Origin: Ramlibacter sp.
GTDB taxonomy: Bacteria > Pseudomonadota > Gammaproteobacteria > Burkholderiales > Burkholderiaceae_C
Direction of reading: 5' to 3'
Length of the DNA: 64,000 bases
NCBI GenBank assembly: GCA_030695945.1
Contig: JAUYOG010000006.1
Span: forward strand, 62,001-126,000
The notes beneath the pieces are model-generated. The model was not told the DNA's origin. It searched no databases and saw only the letters and a list, made by a program, of their open reading frames with translations. A program made the position numbers and the translations under genes. This document shows positions 26,736 through 35,979 of the stretch, piece by piece. The first letter of the stretch is position 1; every line of letters begins with the position of its first letter.

Positions 26736-27911
26736 TCAGGCATCCCCGTAGGCAAAGCCGCACTCCCTAGAAAAGCGTTCGTTGATGCCATCCCATTGGT
26801 GATTAGCAGCGACATAGCGAAATCCAGCTTCACCAATCTTTACCCTTTGGCTTGCGTCCCTCAAAAGCGATACAACCAATTCGGTAATGGTTTCCGGTGT
26901 GTCACCAATCAGTATTTCTTCATTGGCAACCGCCCCAATATCACCCAATCCAATCGTTGTTGCGACCACCGGCACACTGCAGGCCATAGCCTCTAGCACC
27001 TTAAACTGCATGCCAGAGCCTGATTGCATCGGAGCCACTGCAACTTGGCTGGCGTTTAATACTGCTGCCATAGACGCCACGCGTCCGGTAACTGTGATGC
27101 TGCTGTCTGCAACAAGCGATGCGACGCTCGGTGCCGGGTCGCTGCCCGCAATAACCAGCCGCGCTGCAGGCACCAGGATTTTGATCGCCTGCCAGCAACT
27201 AGCCACAAACCACAGAACTGCTTCTACATTGGGTTGGTAGTTCATGTTGCCGCTGAAGACAACAATGGGCGCCTGGTCGAAGGCGTGTTCCCGTCGAAAG
27301 TGACTCAAGTCAATGCCGAGTGGCAGCACGCCGACCTTGCCCTCACCGATGTAGCTGCGATCGAGCTCCGACACCACAAATGACCGGGTTGCCTTTTGCG
27401 CGACCTTACGCTCAAAGGCCTTAATGCGTGCATGCTCAAGCGTCAGCAACGCCTTCTTCAGGCCGCGGGCAGTTTGTGTGCGTCGCCAGAAATTCAACCC
27501 CATGGAGTCGACAATGTCGACATAAAGCGGCTTGCCAGAACAGCTAATGTTGCTGAAGATACGTACGGTTACGGCGTACACAGCGTCTGGATTGAACTCC
27601 CGCAGCATGCTGTTAAATGCTAGGCGGAACGCATTCGACGCATAGAACGCGCATTGAAATGGCATAGAAGTGTCAATCAGCGCTCCCAAGCCAAACCGCA
27701 AGGCGTCCAGCTTTCGCCAGCCCACCATGTGGACGGCAATGCCTAGCGCTTCGAGAGCCCTCTTGTCCGAAAGATCGTTTTCATCTCGCCCGAAGCAAAG
27801 CACCTGGACGGAATGCTTTTGGGCCAGAATGGCCACGCGGTGGTACGAAAGAACTTGATAGCCTTTTTTTTGTGCTGCCGGGATTTCGGGACAAACTACA
27901 AGTATCTTCAT
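26736..27911 (-). CDS. glycosyltransferase family 4
   Basis: About 391 residues from ATG 27909-27911 (MKILVVCPEIPAAQKKGYQV). GT-B fold: the N-terminal acceptor domain is followed by VVFSGNMNYQPNVEAVLWF at the start of the donor domain, and GMQFKVLEAMACSVPVVAT is the nucleotide-sugar binding motif. The pattern resembles the PEP-CTERM/EpsH-associated sugar transferases. It is the last gene of the minus-strand operon and begins 9 bp after the stop of the preceding transferase. The sugar and linkage are unknown. Confidence 0.82.
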   Translation of the reverse strand: MKILVVCPEIPAAQKKGYQVLSYHRVAILAQKHSVQVLCFGRDENDLSDKRALEALGIAVHMVGWRKLDALRFGLGALIDTSMPFQCAFYASNAFRLAFNSMLREFNPDAVYAVTVRIFSNISCSGKPLYVDIVDSMGLNFWRRTQTARGLKKALLTLEHARIKAFERKVAQKATRSFVVSELDRSYIGEGKVGVLPLGIDLSHFRREHAFDQAPIVVFSGNMNYQPNVEAVLWFVASCWQAIKILVPAARLVIAGSDPAPSVASLVADSSITVTGRVASMAAVLNASQVAVAPMQSGSGMQFKVLEAMACSVPVVATTIGLGDIGAVANEEILIGDTPETITELVVSLLRDASQRVKIGEAGFRYVAANHQWDGINERFSRECGFAYGDA

Positions 27912-27920
27912 CTCAAGCAA

Positions 27921-29081
27921 TCAGTTGTTAGCGAGACAGCGCCGATAGACGTCCATCGTTTGGTTGGCAACACGATCCCAGCCAAACTGCCCGGCTCTGG
28001 CTCGGCCCTTGGCGATCATTGACTCACGCAGCGATGAATCGTTAATCACGCTTAGCATCGCCGCCGCGAGTTCATCCACGCTTTCAGGGTCGACATACAA
28101 CGCGGCGTCACCACCCACCTCCGGAATGGACGTCACCCCAGACGCCACGACAGGACAGCCTGCATTGAATGCTTCCAGGATTGGAATGCCAAAGCCCTCG
28201 TAGAGTGAGGGGTAGGCAAACAACGTGGCGCGACGGTAAAGGATCGCCAATTCAGGCACAGGCACAAAGGGCAAAAACCTTACCCTGTTCGTGACTCCAG
28301 CCTGAAGCACTTCTTTGTAGGCCAGACTGTTTTCCCAGTTCTTATACCCTGCAATCACCAGGTCTTCTGCTACACCGTTCTCGCGCACCAGCTTCAGGTA
28401 AGCCTGCACCATTCGCAGCGTGTTCTTTCTTGGATCACCTGCTCCCAGACAAAAGATGAAGGGCACCACTGCACAGGATTTCTCGGGACTTATAGCGGCA
28501 GCTTCCATCGCGGCCCTGGTGTCAGCGAATAGCGGGTCACAGCCTTCAAAGGTTACGGCAACCCGGATTGGCGACACATCGGGTATGAGGGCCAAGATGT
28601 CGTGTTTTGAAAACTCCGAGACCGTTATTACCGCATCAGCGTTGCGAGCACAACGAGGGGTAATCATTGCTCTGTACCAGCGCCCGAGTTTCTGATAGAG
28701 CGTGGTCGGCTTTGGGACAAACATTCCAGACTGCAAAAACATTACGTCATGCACCGTCAGTACATGGCGCGCCTGGCCCAGCGTGATCAGCGGTCCGGTG
28801 TTACCCAAGCAATGCAATATGTCGACGTTTTCGCGATTCGCGGCTAGCGGTAGAGCCACTTGCTCCCACAAAGGATAAAAGGGTGCTGTTAACTGTCGCA
28901 CATGCGCATTCGGCGCCCTTGGCAATACCCCGTCGAGGTCAGGTTGGCGTGTAAAGAGGAAAAACTCGATGTCAGGATATGCCGACACCATCGCCCGAAT
29001 CAGATGAAGCGAATAAGTACCTATACCTCGGCGTGGCAGGCCCGTGACAAAGCGCGCATCAATGCCAACCCTCATGACCAT
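27921..29081 (-). CDS. glycosyltransferase family 4
   Basis: 386 residues from ATG 29079-29081; a second ATG two codons later is equally possible. N-terminal MRVGIDARFVTGLPRRGIG is the glycine-rich acceptor loop. LGAGDPRKN begins the donor domain, and LYEGFGIPILEAFNAGCPVV is the textbook E-x7-E motif of retaining GT4 enzymes (mannosyl- and related transferases). It acts on lipid-linked intermediates at the cytoplasmic face. It is followed 9 bp later by another GT4. GC content is intermediate between the AT-rich island and the chromosome. Confidence 0.88.
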   Translation of the reverse strand: MVMRVGIDARFVTGLPRRGIGTYSLHLIRAMVSAYPDIEFFLFTRQPDLDGVLPRAPNAHVRQLTAPFYPLWEQVALPLAANRENVDILHCLGNTGPLITLGQARHVLTVHDVMFLQSGMFVPKPTTLYQKLGRWYRAMITPRCARNADAVITVSEFSKHDILALIPDVSPIRVAVTFEGCDPLFADTRAAMEAAAISPEKSCAVVPFIFCLGAGDPRKNTLRMVQAYLKLVRENGVAEDLVIAGYKNWENSLAYKEVLQAGVTNRVRFLPFVPVPELAILYRRATLFAYPSLYEGFGIPILEAFNAGCPVVASGVTSIPEVGGDAALYVDPESVDELAAAMLSVINDSSLRESMIAKGRARAGQFGWDRVANQTMDVYRRCLANN

Positions 29082-29260
29082 AACCTCGCAAGGACCAATC
29101 GCTTCAGCTCTAGCCGGAAGCCGATCGCTAGCACCTTGAACTAATCTCTAAGGCTCGTAACGTCGAGTCATGTCGCGGCGAATCGATAACTGCGCGGGTC
29201 TTACCCATATAAAACTAACTCCTGCCAAATTACAAGAAGATCGACTCGCTAAAATCAGGA

Positions 29261-30115
29261 TCACTTTATTCTCCGACGGAGCGATGTTTTAACAAACAAA
29301 TTCCTTAAGGCGAATGGGCTATTTATCCGATTGAATGCAACTAAACGGCGAGTCAATAGCGCGCAATATGAAGCCAAAATCCGTAGGGGCATTGGTGGAT
29401 AACCATGCAATTTACGGATTCTATAAATTTCCGCAAATGATTTCCACAAAGTGCTCAACTTCGAGCTATAACCCTCTGAGTTGAATACGACAAAAGCCCC
29501 TCGAATCTTTACGGCCCCAGTACACTTCAATACTTTCAACATAAGATCATAGTCAGAATGTACCATGTAGCTTCTCGAGAATTTACCGGCTCGAACCACA
29601 GACTCCCTTGCCACAAATGCTGATTGGTGGTGAATAAACGCCCCTCCCCGGTATCGGCGTTCAAACTCATCAAGCTCGGGATACTTCTTCAACACAACTC
29701 CCTTATGGCTTGATATAAATAGGTCGGAGTACGCAATCCCCAGCGTTACGCCAAGGCGATTGATCTGCCGGTGAGCGCGAACCAGTGCGTCGGAATCAGC
29801 CAATCTATCGTCAGCACCAAGTATCAGAATCCATTTTCCAGATGTGTGTTCAATCGCTATGTTTAGCGCATCATAAATGCCATTGTCACTGGCTGATTTG
29901 TACCAAGCTAAATTCGCAATAGGTGTCGAGCTAATATATTCAGAAGTTCCATCGATAGATCCGCCATCGCTAATTAGTAATTCATAGTCGGAAAATATCT
30001 GATTTTGAATCGACTCGATGCACGCAATAAGATCATCCTTTACGTTATATGAAGCAATAACTATAGAGAAAAATACCCTATCCCTTTGGGGCTCATTGCT
30101 TTTCACGTGTGACAA
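29261..30115 (-). CDS. glycosyltransferase family 2
   Basis: 284 residues. GT-A fold: FFSIVIASYNVKDDLIACIE at the start, LLISDGGSIDGTSEYI, and the metal-binding D-x-D region GADDRLADSDA. It resembles WcaA-like enzymes that add one sugar to a lipid-linked oligosaccharide. Its start overlaps the end of the putative polymerase gene by 23 bp, showing translational coupling. Strongly AT-rich. A 179-bp gap without features separates it from the downstream GT4. Confidence 0.85.
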   Translation of the reverse strand: MSHVKSNEPQRDRVFFSIVIASYNVKDDLIACIESIQNQIFSDYELLISDGGSIDGTSEYISSTPIANLAWYKSASDNGIYDALNIAIEHTSGKWILILGADDRLADSDALVRAHRQINRLGVTLGIAYSDLFISSHKGVVLKKYPELDEFERRYRGGAFIHHQSAFVARESVVRAGKFSRSYMVHSDYDLMLKVLKCTGAVKIRGAFVVFNSEGYSSKLSTLWKSFAEIYRIRKLHGYPPMPLRILASYCALLTRRLVAFNRINSPFALRNLFVKTSLRRRIK

Positions 30116-31358
30116 ATCTCACTGGCATGACAATTGCGAAAAATAGGAATATAGACACGTAAAGGACTTTGGCAAAAAGAAGTGCGTCCACAGGCAATAT
30201 ATACAATGCCGGTAGAAATAATGACATCAGCACTATTCTGTACTCCAATGACCTAATTCCAATTAACAGCGCGCGTCCTTTACCGATGACCAGCGCTACG
30301 ATGGCTGCATACAAAGGTAGTAGCGCGCCAAACAATACATACCCTTCAATAATAAAGGTTGGGTTTATTCCATTTCCGGTCAACTCTCCCGTTTGATGTG
30401 CATTAAGGGCGGGGCCTATCGCGGCACTAAACGCAGGAAAACCCAACGGGGACAGAATAGAGTGAAAGAAATATCTAATTTGGTCGACCTGATATTGCTG
30501 AAAGAAACCACTTAACTCACCCAAGGCAAAGAGGAAAAAAGGATATGCCCATTGATATACCACAAAATCAGCAACTAGGCTGACGAGGCCAACATCAACA
30601 GCAATAAGTTCGGATTCAGTTCCACCAGTTCTTATGTATGTCCAAGCAGCCCAAATAGACGACAACCCCAGGAATAGAATTATATTTTTACGAGTCAAAA
30701 AATACTTCCTTTGACTGGTGACGTATGCTACCCGCAAATATTCGCCAAATGCAACGGCAGCCATCACTGAAAACAAAGAAGCCTTCTTTCCTCCGGCTAG
30801 GCCAAGTGCTGCTGATAAGATGAGAAAGAAAATCACCCAAAAGCGCCACTTCAGCTTTCTTATCAAGGGCAGCACAAAAGCAAAAATAATAAGATCTACA
30901 TTGCCAATGCCAAGGAGAAAGCTTGATGCCAGCTTATTTTCTGTATCAAATATAATGTAAGCATCGCTACCGCCTTCTGAGAAAATTGGAACACTCCCCG
31001 TCGACCCAACTAACAGCCCCATTTTAATAGTTAACAATGCAACACCAGTTCGTGTAAAAAACTTGACCGCCGCTTCACTACAGTCGGCCTTTGCTGCACT
31101 CGCCTTGGGGGTCGTAATGTAAAGAATCAACAAAAATAAAGTCGAAGATGCTAGAAATAACAATAAATAAAAGGTTAAGTCTGCATTGGCCAACAGCATT
31201 AACGATGCCGTGAGCATCGGAACTACTCTTATAATTAGATACAGACTCAGCGGGTCAAAAAGACCGAACGAAAGCTTCCTAAAAAGAAAAAGAAGCAATA
31301 TGACAAACGGGATAGCCCAAAAGCCTATTCCGAATCCAAAAAGCGATGAGTGAATCAA
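30093..31358 (-). CDS. putative O-antigen/exopolysaccharide polymerase (Wzy-like)
   Basis: 421 residues with at least ten hydrophobic segments and a hydrophilic loop around residues 280-340 (FFQQYQVDQIRYFFHSI). Wzy polymerases are poorly conserved; the call rests on topology, length and position between glycosyltransferases in a locus that has a flippase and Wzc but no other polymerase. It resembles the O-antigen polymerase group annotated as oligosaccharide repeat unit polymerase. Among the most AT-rich genes in the window. The start ATG 31356-31358 is the first in frame. Confidence 0.65.
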   Translation of the reverse strand: MIHSSLFGFGIGFWAIPFVILLLFLFRKLSFGLFDPLSLYLIIRVVPMLTASLMLLANADLTFYLLLFLASSTLFLLILYITTPKASAAKADCSEAAVKFFTRTGVALLTIKMGLLVGSTGSVPIFSEGGSDAYIIFDTENKLASSFLLGIGNVDLIIFAFVLPLIRKLKWRFWVIFFLILSAALGLAGGKKASLFSVMAAVAFGEYLRVAYVTSQRKYFLTRKNIILFLGLSSIWAAWTYIRTGGTESELIAVDVGLVSLVADFVVYQWAYPFFLFALGELSGFFQQYQVDQIRYFFHSILSPLGFPAFSAAIGPALNAHQTGELTGNGINPTFIIEGYVLFGALLPLYAAIVALVIGKGRALLIGIRSLEYRIVLMSLFLPALYILPVDALLFAKVLYVSIFLFFAIVMPVRFVTREKQ

Positions 31359-31370
31359 GTCTTTACTCGC

Positions 31371-31593
31371 TTAAGACCAATGATCTTGGATCACGCGGTT
31401 TTGCCAATTAAAGCTAGGTATGTCAAAGGCATAAGCGACAGGCCGGTCTCTGACCAGACGGCCCACCAATTCATATAATTTTGCCGTTGTTGCGCATGTC
31501 ATCGGCACAAAGTTTCACGGCTTCACCCAGCGTTTGTTCGCGGAAGTTAGGCCGAGTTAATAACTCAATATGCTCATTTTGAGGTTGTTGCAT
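31371..31593 (-). pseudogene. frameshifted gene fragment, unidentified
   Basis: An ATG at 31591-31593 starts a 40-codon frame (MQQPQNEHIELLTRPNFREQ ... ending at 31471). A one-base shift near the AAAATTATATG run joins it to a second frame reading YELVGRLVRDRPVAYAFDIP and stopping at 31371. The joined protein is coherent and looks like the end of a larger protein, perhaps a glycosyltransferase tail, but I cannot name it. Its start overlaps the last codons of the GT9 gene. Confidence 0.45.
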
Positions 31594-32773
31594 GGTTCAT
31601 ATCTGAATTAAATTGATGTGACTGTTCAATGGCCATCATTGTCTGACTCATGACAAGTTCAACAGAAATTTGCGACAGACACGGTACCGGCCCAGCAGGA
31701 TCACGCGTTTGATTGCAGCGCCAGTTGCAATTAAAACAAGGCATTGGATGCGTCGCGATCAAGGGCTTGAGACCCCCCAAAGTATCCGGGTAAGGCATGA
31801 AACGCCCAAAATGACCGCCACCCAGAATGCAGACTGCCGGCGTGCCAACTGCTGCTGCAAAGTGCACTGCGGAAGTCTCGTTACCGATCAGTATCCGCGC
31901 GCCACGGATGAGTTCGGCAAGCTCTGCCAGAGTGGATTGCCCTATAAGGTTGAGACATGCTACCTGGGTACCGTGCGCAATAACCTGCCCCAAGTCGCCC
32001 TCAGCGGGTGAGCCGCACAACACGGCTTGCCAGCCATAGTGCTGGTCCAATCGCTCCAAAAGTTGTATAAAAAACTGAGTAGGCCATTGCCTACCATGCC
32101 AGGATGCGCCGGGAAATAAAATGAAATACGCTGACTGTGGTTGCAAACGTTTTGGCAATGTCGCTAATATAGGTAATGCTGGCAAACTTTCTTTGAATGT
32201 CTCATCTGTCAAATGGCTGATGAATTCTGCGTTGCGCTGCAGTTCCATAAGCGGATTGGGGGATGCTGGTAACAAACGGGTGTACCAGCTATCACCTACA
32301 GCCTTATCCTTCGCTGAAATATTGCTCATGTCGCCAACCGATCCAATGCGTTGGGTGGCACGGGTGGCACGGATGACGCTGTCGCCGTACATGAAAGCGC
32401 GTGAAAAGGTGGGTTGGATAGCGACCGCAAAGTTGGCTTGGCTAATCTTACGCAACAACATCCACCGATAAAGTGGTTTACGCGTAAACCGCTGCAAGTC
32501 TAACGTCCAGACCTCATCCCAATAGGGTAGACCACACGCCAAATCCGCCCATGCAGTATTCGCAAGCAGGACTATCTTTTGCGCCGGAAATAAGCGGCGA
32601 TACTCCTTGGCAGAATCAAGCCAAATTATGAAGTCGCCGATTGCATCGAGACGGATTAGCGCTACGCCGGTTTTTGCCATAGATGATTGCCAAACCATGA
32701 CGGCCAAGTAATCCATTATGGCAAACAATAAGCGCCGAAAGCCGACAATGATATTCCGCATTAGCCGAGTCAT
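31574..32773 (-). CDS. glycosyltransferase family 9 (heptosyltransferase-like)
   Basis: 399 residues. RLDAIGDFIIWLDSAKEY is the N-terminal acceptor motif of the family, and ILFPGASWHGRQWP plus GNETSAVHFAAAVGTPAVCI form the nucleotide-sugar site as in WaaC/WaaF. The paired cysteines near the end (PCFNCNWRC) are a feature of one subgroup. ATG 32771-32773 overlaps the stop of the truncated flippase by the ATGA arrangement; a TTG five codons upstream would lengthen it slightly. A decayed paralogue lies at 26055. It probably adds a sugar to the repeat unit. Confidence 0.82.
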   Translation of the reverse strand: MTRLMRNIIVGFRRLLFAIMDYLAVMVWQSSMAKTGVALIRLDAIGDFIIWLDSAKEYRRLFPAQKIVLLANTAWADLACGLPYWDEVWTLDLQRFTRKPLYRWMLLRKISQANFAVAIQPTFSRAFMYGDSVIRATRATQRIGSVGDMSNISAKDKAVGDSWYTRLLPASPNPLMELQRNAEFISHLTDETFKESLPALPILATLPKRLQPQSAYFILFPGASWHGRQWPTQFFIQLLERLDQHYGWQAVLCGSPAEGDLGQVIAHGTQVACLNLIGQSTLAELAELIRGARILIGNETSAVHFAAAVGTPAVCILGGGHFGRFMPYPDTLGGLKPLIATHPMPCFNCNWRCNQTRDPAGPVPCLSQISVELVMSQTMMAIEQSHQFNSDMNHATTSK

Positions 32774-33005
32774 TTTACTTTTTGGCAATCACAAACATTA
32801 CCGGATATAAGATCGCTAAACATGCCAACAAAGCTGGCAATGGTCATCCAGACTCCGAACCGCTCTGCACCCAAATAGGGGATGGTCAGACCAACGGTAA
32901 GCACCATAACGACCAACGCCACGCCAAGGCTTAATACATTGGCAGCCATTGACAAGACTGCAAGGCGGTAGCGCTCGGCGAACTCTTTGATGGTGAGGTC
33001 TCTTT
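32770..33005 (-). pseudogene. truncated oligosaccharide flippase (second wzx)
   Basis: About 75 codons. The frame reads LTIKEFAERYRLAVLSMAAN and IPYLGAERFGVWMTI, clearly paralogous to the intact flippase at 23144 (LPYLGTERFGVWMTI), then ends after MFSDLISGN with an unrelated tail. Over 80 percent of the protein is missing. The stop codon overlaps the GT9 start as ATGA, an arrangement that suggests the original end of the gene was kept and the middle deleted. It also lacks its own start: the upstream DNA is the UppS remnant in another frame. Confidence 0.75.
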
Positions 33006-33257
33006 GCCGCTGCCCACATTGAGCAGAAACAAGCCTATCAGGCCGCTTACCTCGTCGGCCGGGCGCTGCCAGTTTTCAGTGCTGGAGGCAAACAGCGGCA
33101 GCCAGCGCACCCCGCGCGCGGAGCAGGCCTCGACAAGGCTGCGCATACGCTTGGCGCCGCTGGCATGGCCAACGGCTTTGGGCAAGCCGCGCTGGCGAGC
33201 CCAGCGACGATTGCCATTCATGATGACGGCGATGTGCTGCGGGAGCTTGGCCGTCAT
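33006..33257 (-). pseudogene. truncated undecaprenyl diphosphate synthase-like gene (uppS)
   Basis: The first ~83 residues match isoprenyl transferases: LPQHIAVIMNGNRRWARQRG, the GHxxGAKxxR segment as VGHASGAKRMR, and FASSTENWQRPADEVSGL. The rest (~170 residues) is missing; the frame runs on a further 25 codons into the flippase remnant and stops at 32931. In UppS the motif is MDGNGRWA with an essential aspartate; here it reads MNGNRRWA. Such uppS-like genes occur beside wzc in some exopolysaccharide loci. It starts 28 bp after the wzc stop. Confidence 0.75.
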
Positions 33258-33284
33258 TTTGGAGATGGGGGATGGGGCCGCGGC

Positions 33285-35513
33285 TCAGTATTGGTATTTG
33301 CCATACCTGTAGCCCACGCCATAGCCGTAGCGGCGCTTGGAGGTGTTCATGTCGTTGAAGATCACTCCGCGGGTCTGCACGCCGCTATGAGCCAGTCGCT
33401 TGGCCGCCTCTTGCAGCTCGCCCAGACTGGTGACTTCAGCGCGCGCCACCATGAACACCGCGCCGGCCAGCGAGGCCAGAATGGCCGTGTCTGACGCGGC
33501 CAGCACGGGCGGTGTGTCGATGATGACCAAGTCGTACTGGCTGGCCAACTGCGGGAGCAGGGCTTGCATGGCTGGCGTCATCAGCAACTCGGCCGGATTG
33601 GGCGGCAGGGTACCAGTGGGCAAAAAATCGACGTTGGGGGCCACGCCGCAGCGCAGCGCGCCGGCCAGCGGCACGCTGCCGCTCAACACCTCGCTCAGAC
33701 CGCGCTCGCGGTCCTGGCCGAAGTACTGGTTGAGGTGGCCTTTGCGCAGGTCGGCATCGATCAGCAGCACCTTTTTGTTGGCCATGCCCAAGAGGGCGGC
33801 AAAGTTGACGCTGGCGAACGATTTGCCGATGCCGGGAGTAGGCCCGGTGATGAGCACCACATTGCAGCTGGCATCGAGCATGGCAAACTGCAACGCGGTG
33901 CGCAGGCTGCGCAGGCTTTCGACGGCTGGATCTTGTGGGTTGAGCACGGCCAGCAAATGGATGCCAGGGGTTTTGGCCTTGATGGCTTTGGCCTGGCGCA
34001 CCTGCGCTTCGGAGTGCGGCACGGTGGCAAACACATGCAGGCCGGCGCGCTGCTCGATGTCGGCCGGGTCCTTGAGGCCTGGGCGCAGGCTGTTGCGCAG
34101 GAAAGCGAGCGCCACGCCGGCGAGCATGCCCAGTGCGGCCGCCAACGTTAGCACCAGCGAGCGCTGGGGCTTGGCAGGACGCTCAGGCACTGCAGCCACA
34201 TCCACGATGCGCACGTTGCCCACTTTGCCTTCTTTCACCAGCTGCAGCTGCTGCGAGCTATTGAGCAGGCTGGCATAAAGCTCGGTATTGACTTTCAAGT
34301 CACGCGTCAGGCGCAGCAGGTCTTGTTCGACATTGGGAAAGGCTTTTACACGTCCGCCGACGGCACCCAGCTCGGCGTTGATGTTCTTGATTTGCGCATC
34401 GAGGGTTTGAATGCTGGGATGCTGGCTGGTAAAACGGGCTTCGAGGTCTTTGCGCTTTTGCTGCAGCTCGAGGAGGCTGATTTGCAGCTTGACGGATTGT
34501 TCGAGTACCAGCTTGGCTTCGGTCCCCAAGTCAAAGGCGCTGTTGCGGTTGCGAAACTGGTTGAACCTGGCTTCGGACTCTTCAATCAGGGTACGCAGCT
34601 GCGGCAGTTGGGTGCCCAGGAAGCCCAGCGTCTTTTCGGCTTCAGCGGCTTTGCGCGCCACGTTCTGGCGCACGTACAGCGTGGCAATTTCGTTCAAAGT
34701 CAGGGCAATTTTGGAGGGCTCGGTACCGGTCAGGCTGGTACGAATCACACCGGACTGGCGGCCTTGCTCGCCAATACTCAGAGCACTTTGCAGTTTCTCG
34801 ATCACCTCCAGCCGTGAAAAGCGCTCCAGGTAAAACTGCGCGCCGGGCTTGGCCACGGCCTCGGTGATCAAGATCTGCCCTTTCTGACCCCCGAGCACAA
34901 GATTAGCCTCGAGCCCAAAGCTGCCTGTGGCCAAGGTTTCACCGTCGGGCGAGAGGAGGTCGTAACCCTTGGCGTTGATGACCACCATGAAGCGCTCTCC
35001 CTCAAACTGGCGGGGAACATCGAAAACTCCTACTTTCAGAGACTCGTTACCGCTGACGTAGCCCGCCATGCCCAAGAATCCCGGATCGGATGGCGCGGTA
35101 GCCCGGCGCGCGAGCCAGCCGCCAATGAGGGGGATATATTTGGGCGTTACGCTCAAGTCCAGCTGCAGGTTTTGCACGGCCTGCGCCACCACCAGGCGGG
35201 AACGCAGGATTTCTATTTCGGCCGTTGCCGGGGACCGGATCTCGAACAGGCTGGCCGCCTCGCCCAGGGCGCTGGTGGCAGCACCACTGCCCTTGCTTTC
35301 TTCGACCTGAATGAGGGTGTTGGCTTCGTAGACCGGCGTGCCTAAAAACGCATACGCGCCTCCTACCAATAGAGCCAGGGCAGTTACTGCGCCGATAAGC
35401 CAGCGATTATCAAGCACCACATCGAGCAGTTCGAGCAGATTGATCTCGTCGCCATCACCGTTCGTGCGCAGCTGTTGCTGGGAGAGCAGAAGATTCGGTT
35501 CGAGGGATTTCAT
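33285..35513 (-). CDS. wzc: polysaccharide co-polymerase with BY-kinase domain (Wzc type)
   Basis: 742 residues. The N-terminal Wzz domain has a first transmembrane helix at ~35-55 (WLIGAVTALALLVGGAYAFL), a long periplasmic coiled-coil region, and a second helix at ~455-475 after the proline-rich PERPAKPQRS. The cytoplasmic kinase has Walker A GPTPGIGKSF, Walker A' LLIDADLRKG and Walker B DLVIIDTPP. The C-terminus is a tyrosine cluster (YGYGVGYRYGKYQY) for autophosphorylation. It controls chain length and drives export together with the Wza outer-membrane channel. The cognate phosphatase gene lies 31 bp upstream. Confidence 0.95.
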   Translation of the reverse strand: MKSLEPNLLLSQQQLRTNGDGDEINLLELLDVVLDNRWLIGAVTALALLVGGAYAFLGTPVYEANTLIQVEESKGSGAATSALGEAASLFEIRSPATAEIEILRSRLVVAQAVQNLQLDLSVTPKYIPLIGGWLARRATAPSDPGFLGMAGYVSGNESLKVGVFDVPRQFEGERFMVVINAKGYDLLSPDGETLATGSFGLEANLVLGGQKGQILITEAVAKPGAQFYLERFSRLEVIEKLQSALSIGEQGRQSGVIRTSLTGTEPSKIALTLNEIATLYVRQNVARKAAEAEKTLGFLGTQLPQLRTLIEESEARFNQFRNRNSAFDLGTEAKLVLEQSVKLQISLLELQQKRKDLEARFTSQHPSIQTLDAQIKNINAELGAVGGRVKAFPNVEQDLLRLTRDLKVNTELYASLLNSSQQLQLVKEGKVGNVRIVDVAAVPERPAKPQRSLVLTLAAALGMLAGVALAFLRNSLRPGLKDPADIEQRAGLHVFATVPHSEAQVRQAKAIKAKTPGIHLLAVLNPQDPAVESLRSLRTALQFAMLDASCNVVLITGPTPGIGKSFASVNFAALLGMANKKVLLIDADLRKGHLNQYFGQDRERGLSEVLSGSVPLAGALRCGVAPNVDFLPTGTLPPNPAELLMTPAMQALLPQLASQYDLVIIDTPPVLAASDTAILASLAGAVFMVARAEVTSLGELQEAAKRLAHSGVQTRGVIFNDMNTSKRRYGYGVGYRYGKYQY

Positions 35514-35544
35514 TCGCTGAGTGCCTATTTAGAGGGGGCGGGTA

Positions 35545-35979
35545 TCAGCCCAGTTGCCGGATTCGCGGGACCCACTCGGCCATGCCGCGGGCTATGTCGG
35601 CGTAGACCGTCTCGAAGGCGGACTTGGGCTGGCGATAAGGGTCGGCAATATCGAATTTGCCGTGTTCGCCCAGGCGAAAGACCTTACCGCGCACCAGAGG
35701 GTAAAGCTGCTCAACTTCGGTCTTGTGGCCCTGTTCCATCACGAGGATCAGCTCGGCACTCTGGCACATCCAGCCGGCGAGTTGCTGGGCGCGGTGCGCT
35801 GACAAGCCGAGGCCATGCGCCGCCGCAGTTTCGATCGCCAGCGGGTCTGCCGCGTCGCCCACCAGCGCTCTCAGCCCGGCGGACCAGATGGTTCTTTCAG
35901 GAAATTGCTGCTTGAGCAAGGCTTCCGCCATCGGGCTGCGGCAGATGTTGCCAACGCAAATGACCAGGATGCTCTTCAT
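35545..35979 (-). CDS. wzb: low-molecular-weight protein tyrosine phosphatase (Wzb type)
   Basis: 144 residues. The P-loop C-x5-R-S is CVGNICRS near the N-terminus, and the general acid is the aspartate in ADPYRQPKSAF. It removes phosphate from the tyrosine tail of Wzc, and this cycling is required for polymer export. Its ATG overlaps the stop of the wza gene by 4 bp and wzc follows by 31 bp, giving the usual wza-wzb-wzc order. Confidence 0.94.
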   Translation of the reverse strand: MKSILVICVGNICRSPMAEALLKQQFPERTIWSAGLRALVGDAADPLAIETAAAHGLGLSAHRAQQLAGWMCQSAELILVMEQGHKTEVEQLYPLVRGKVFRLGEHGKFDIADPYRQPKSAFETVYADIARGMAEWVPRIRQLG

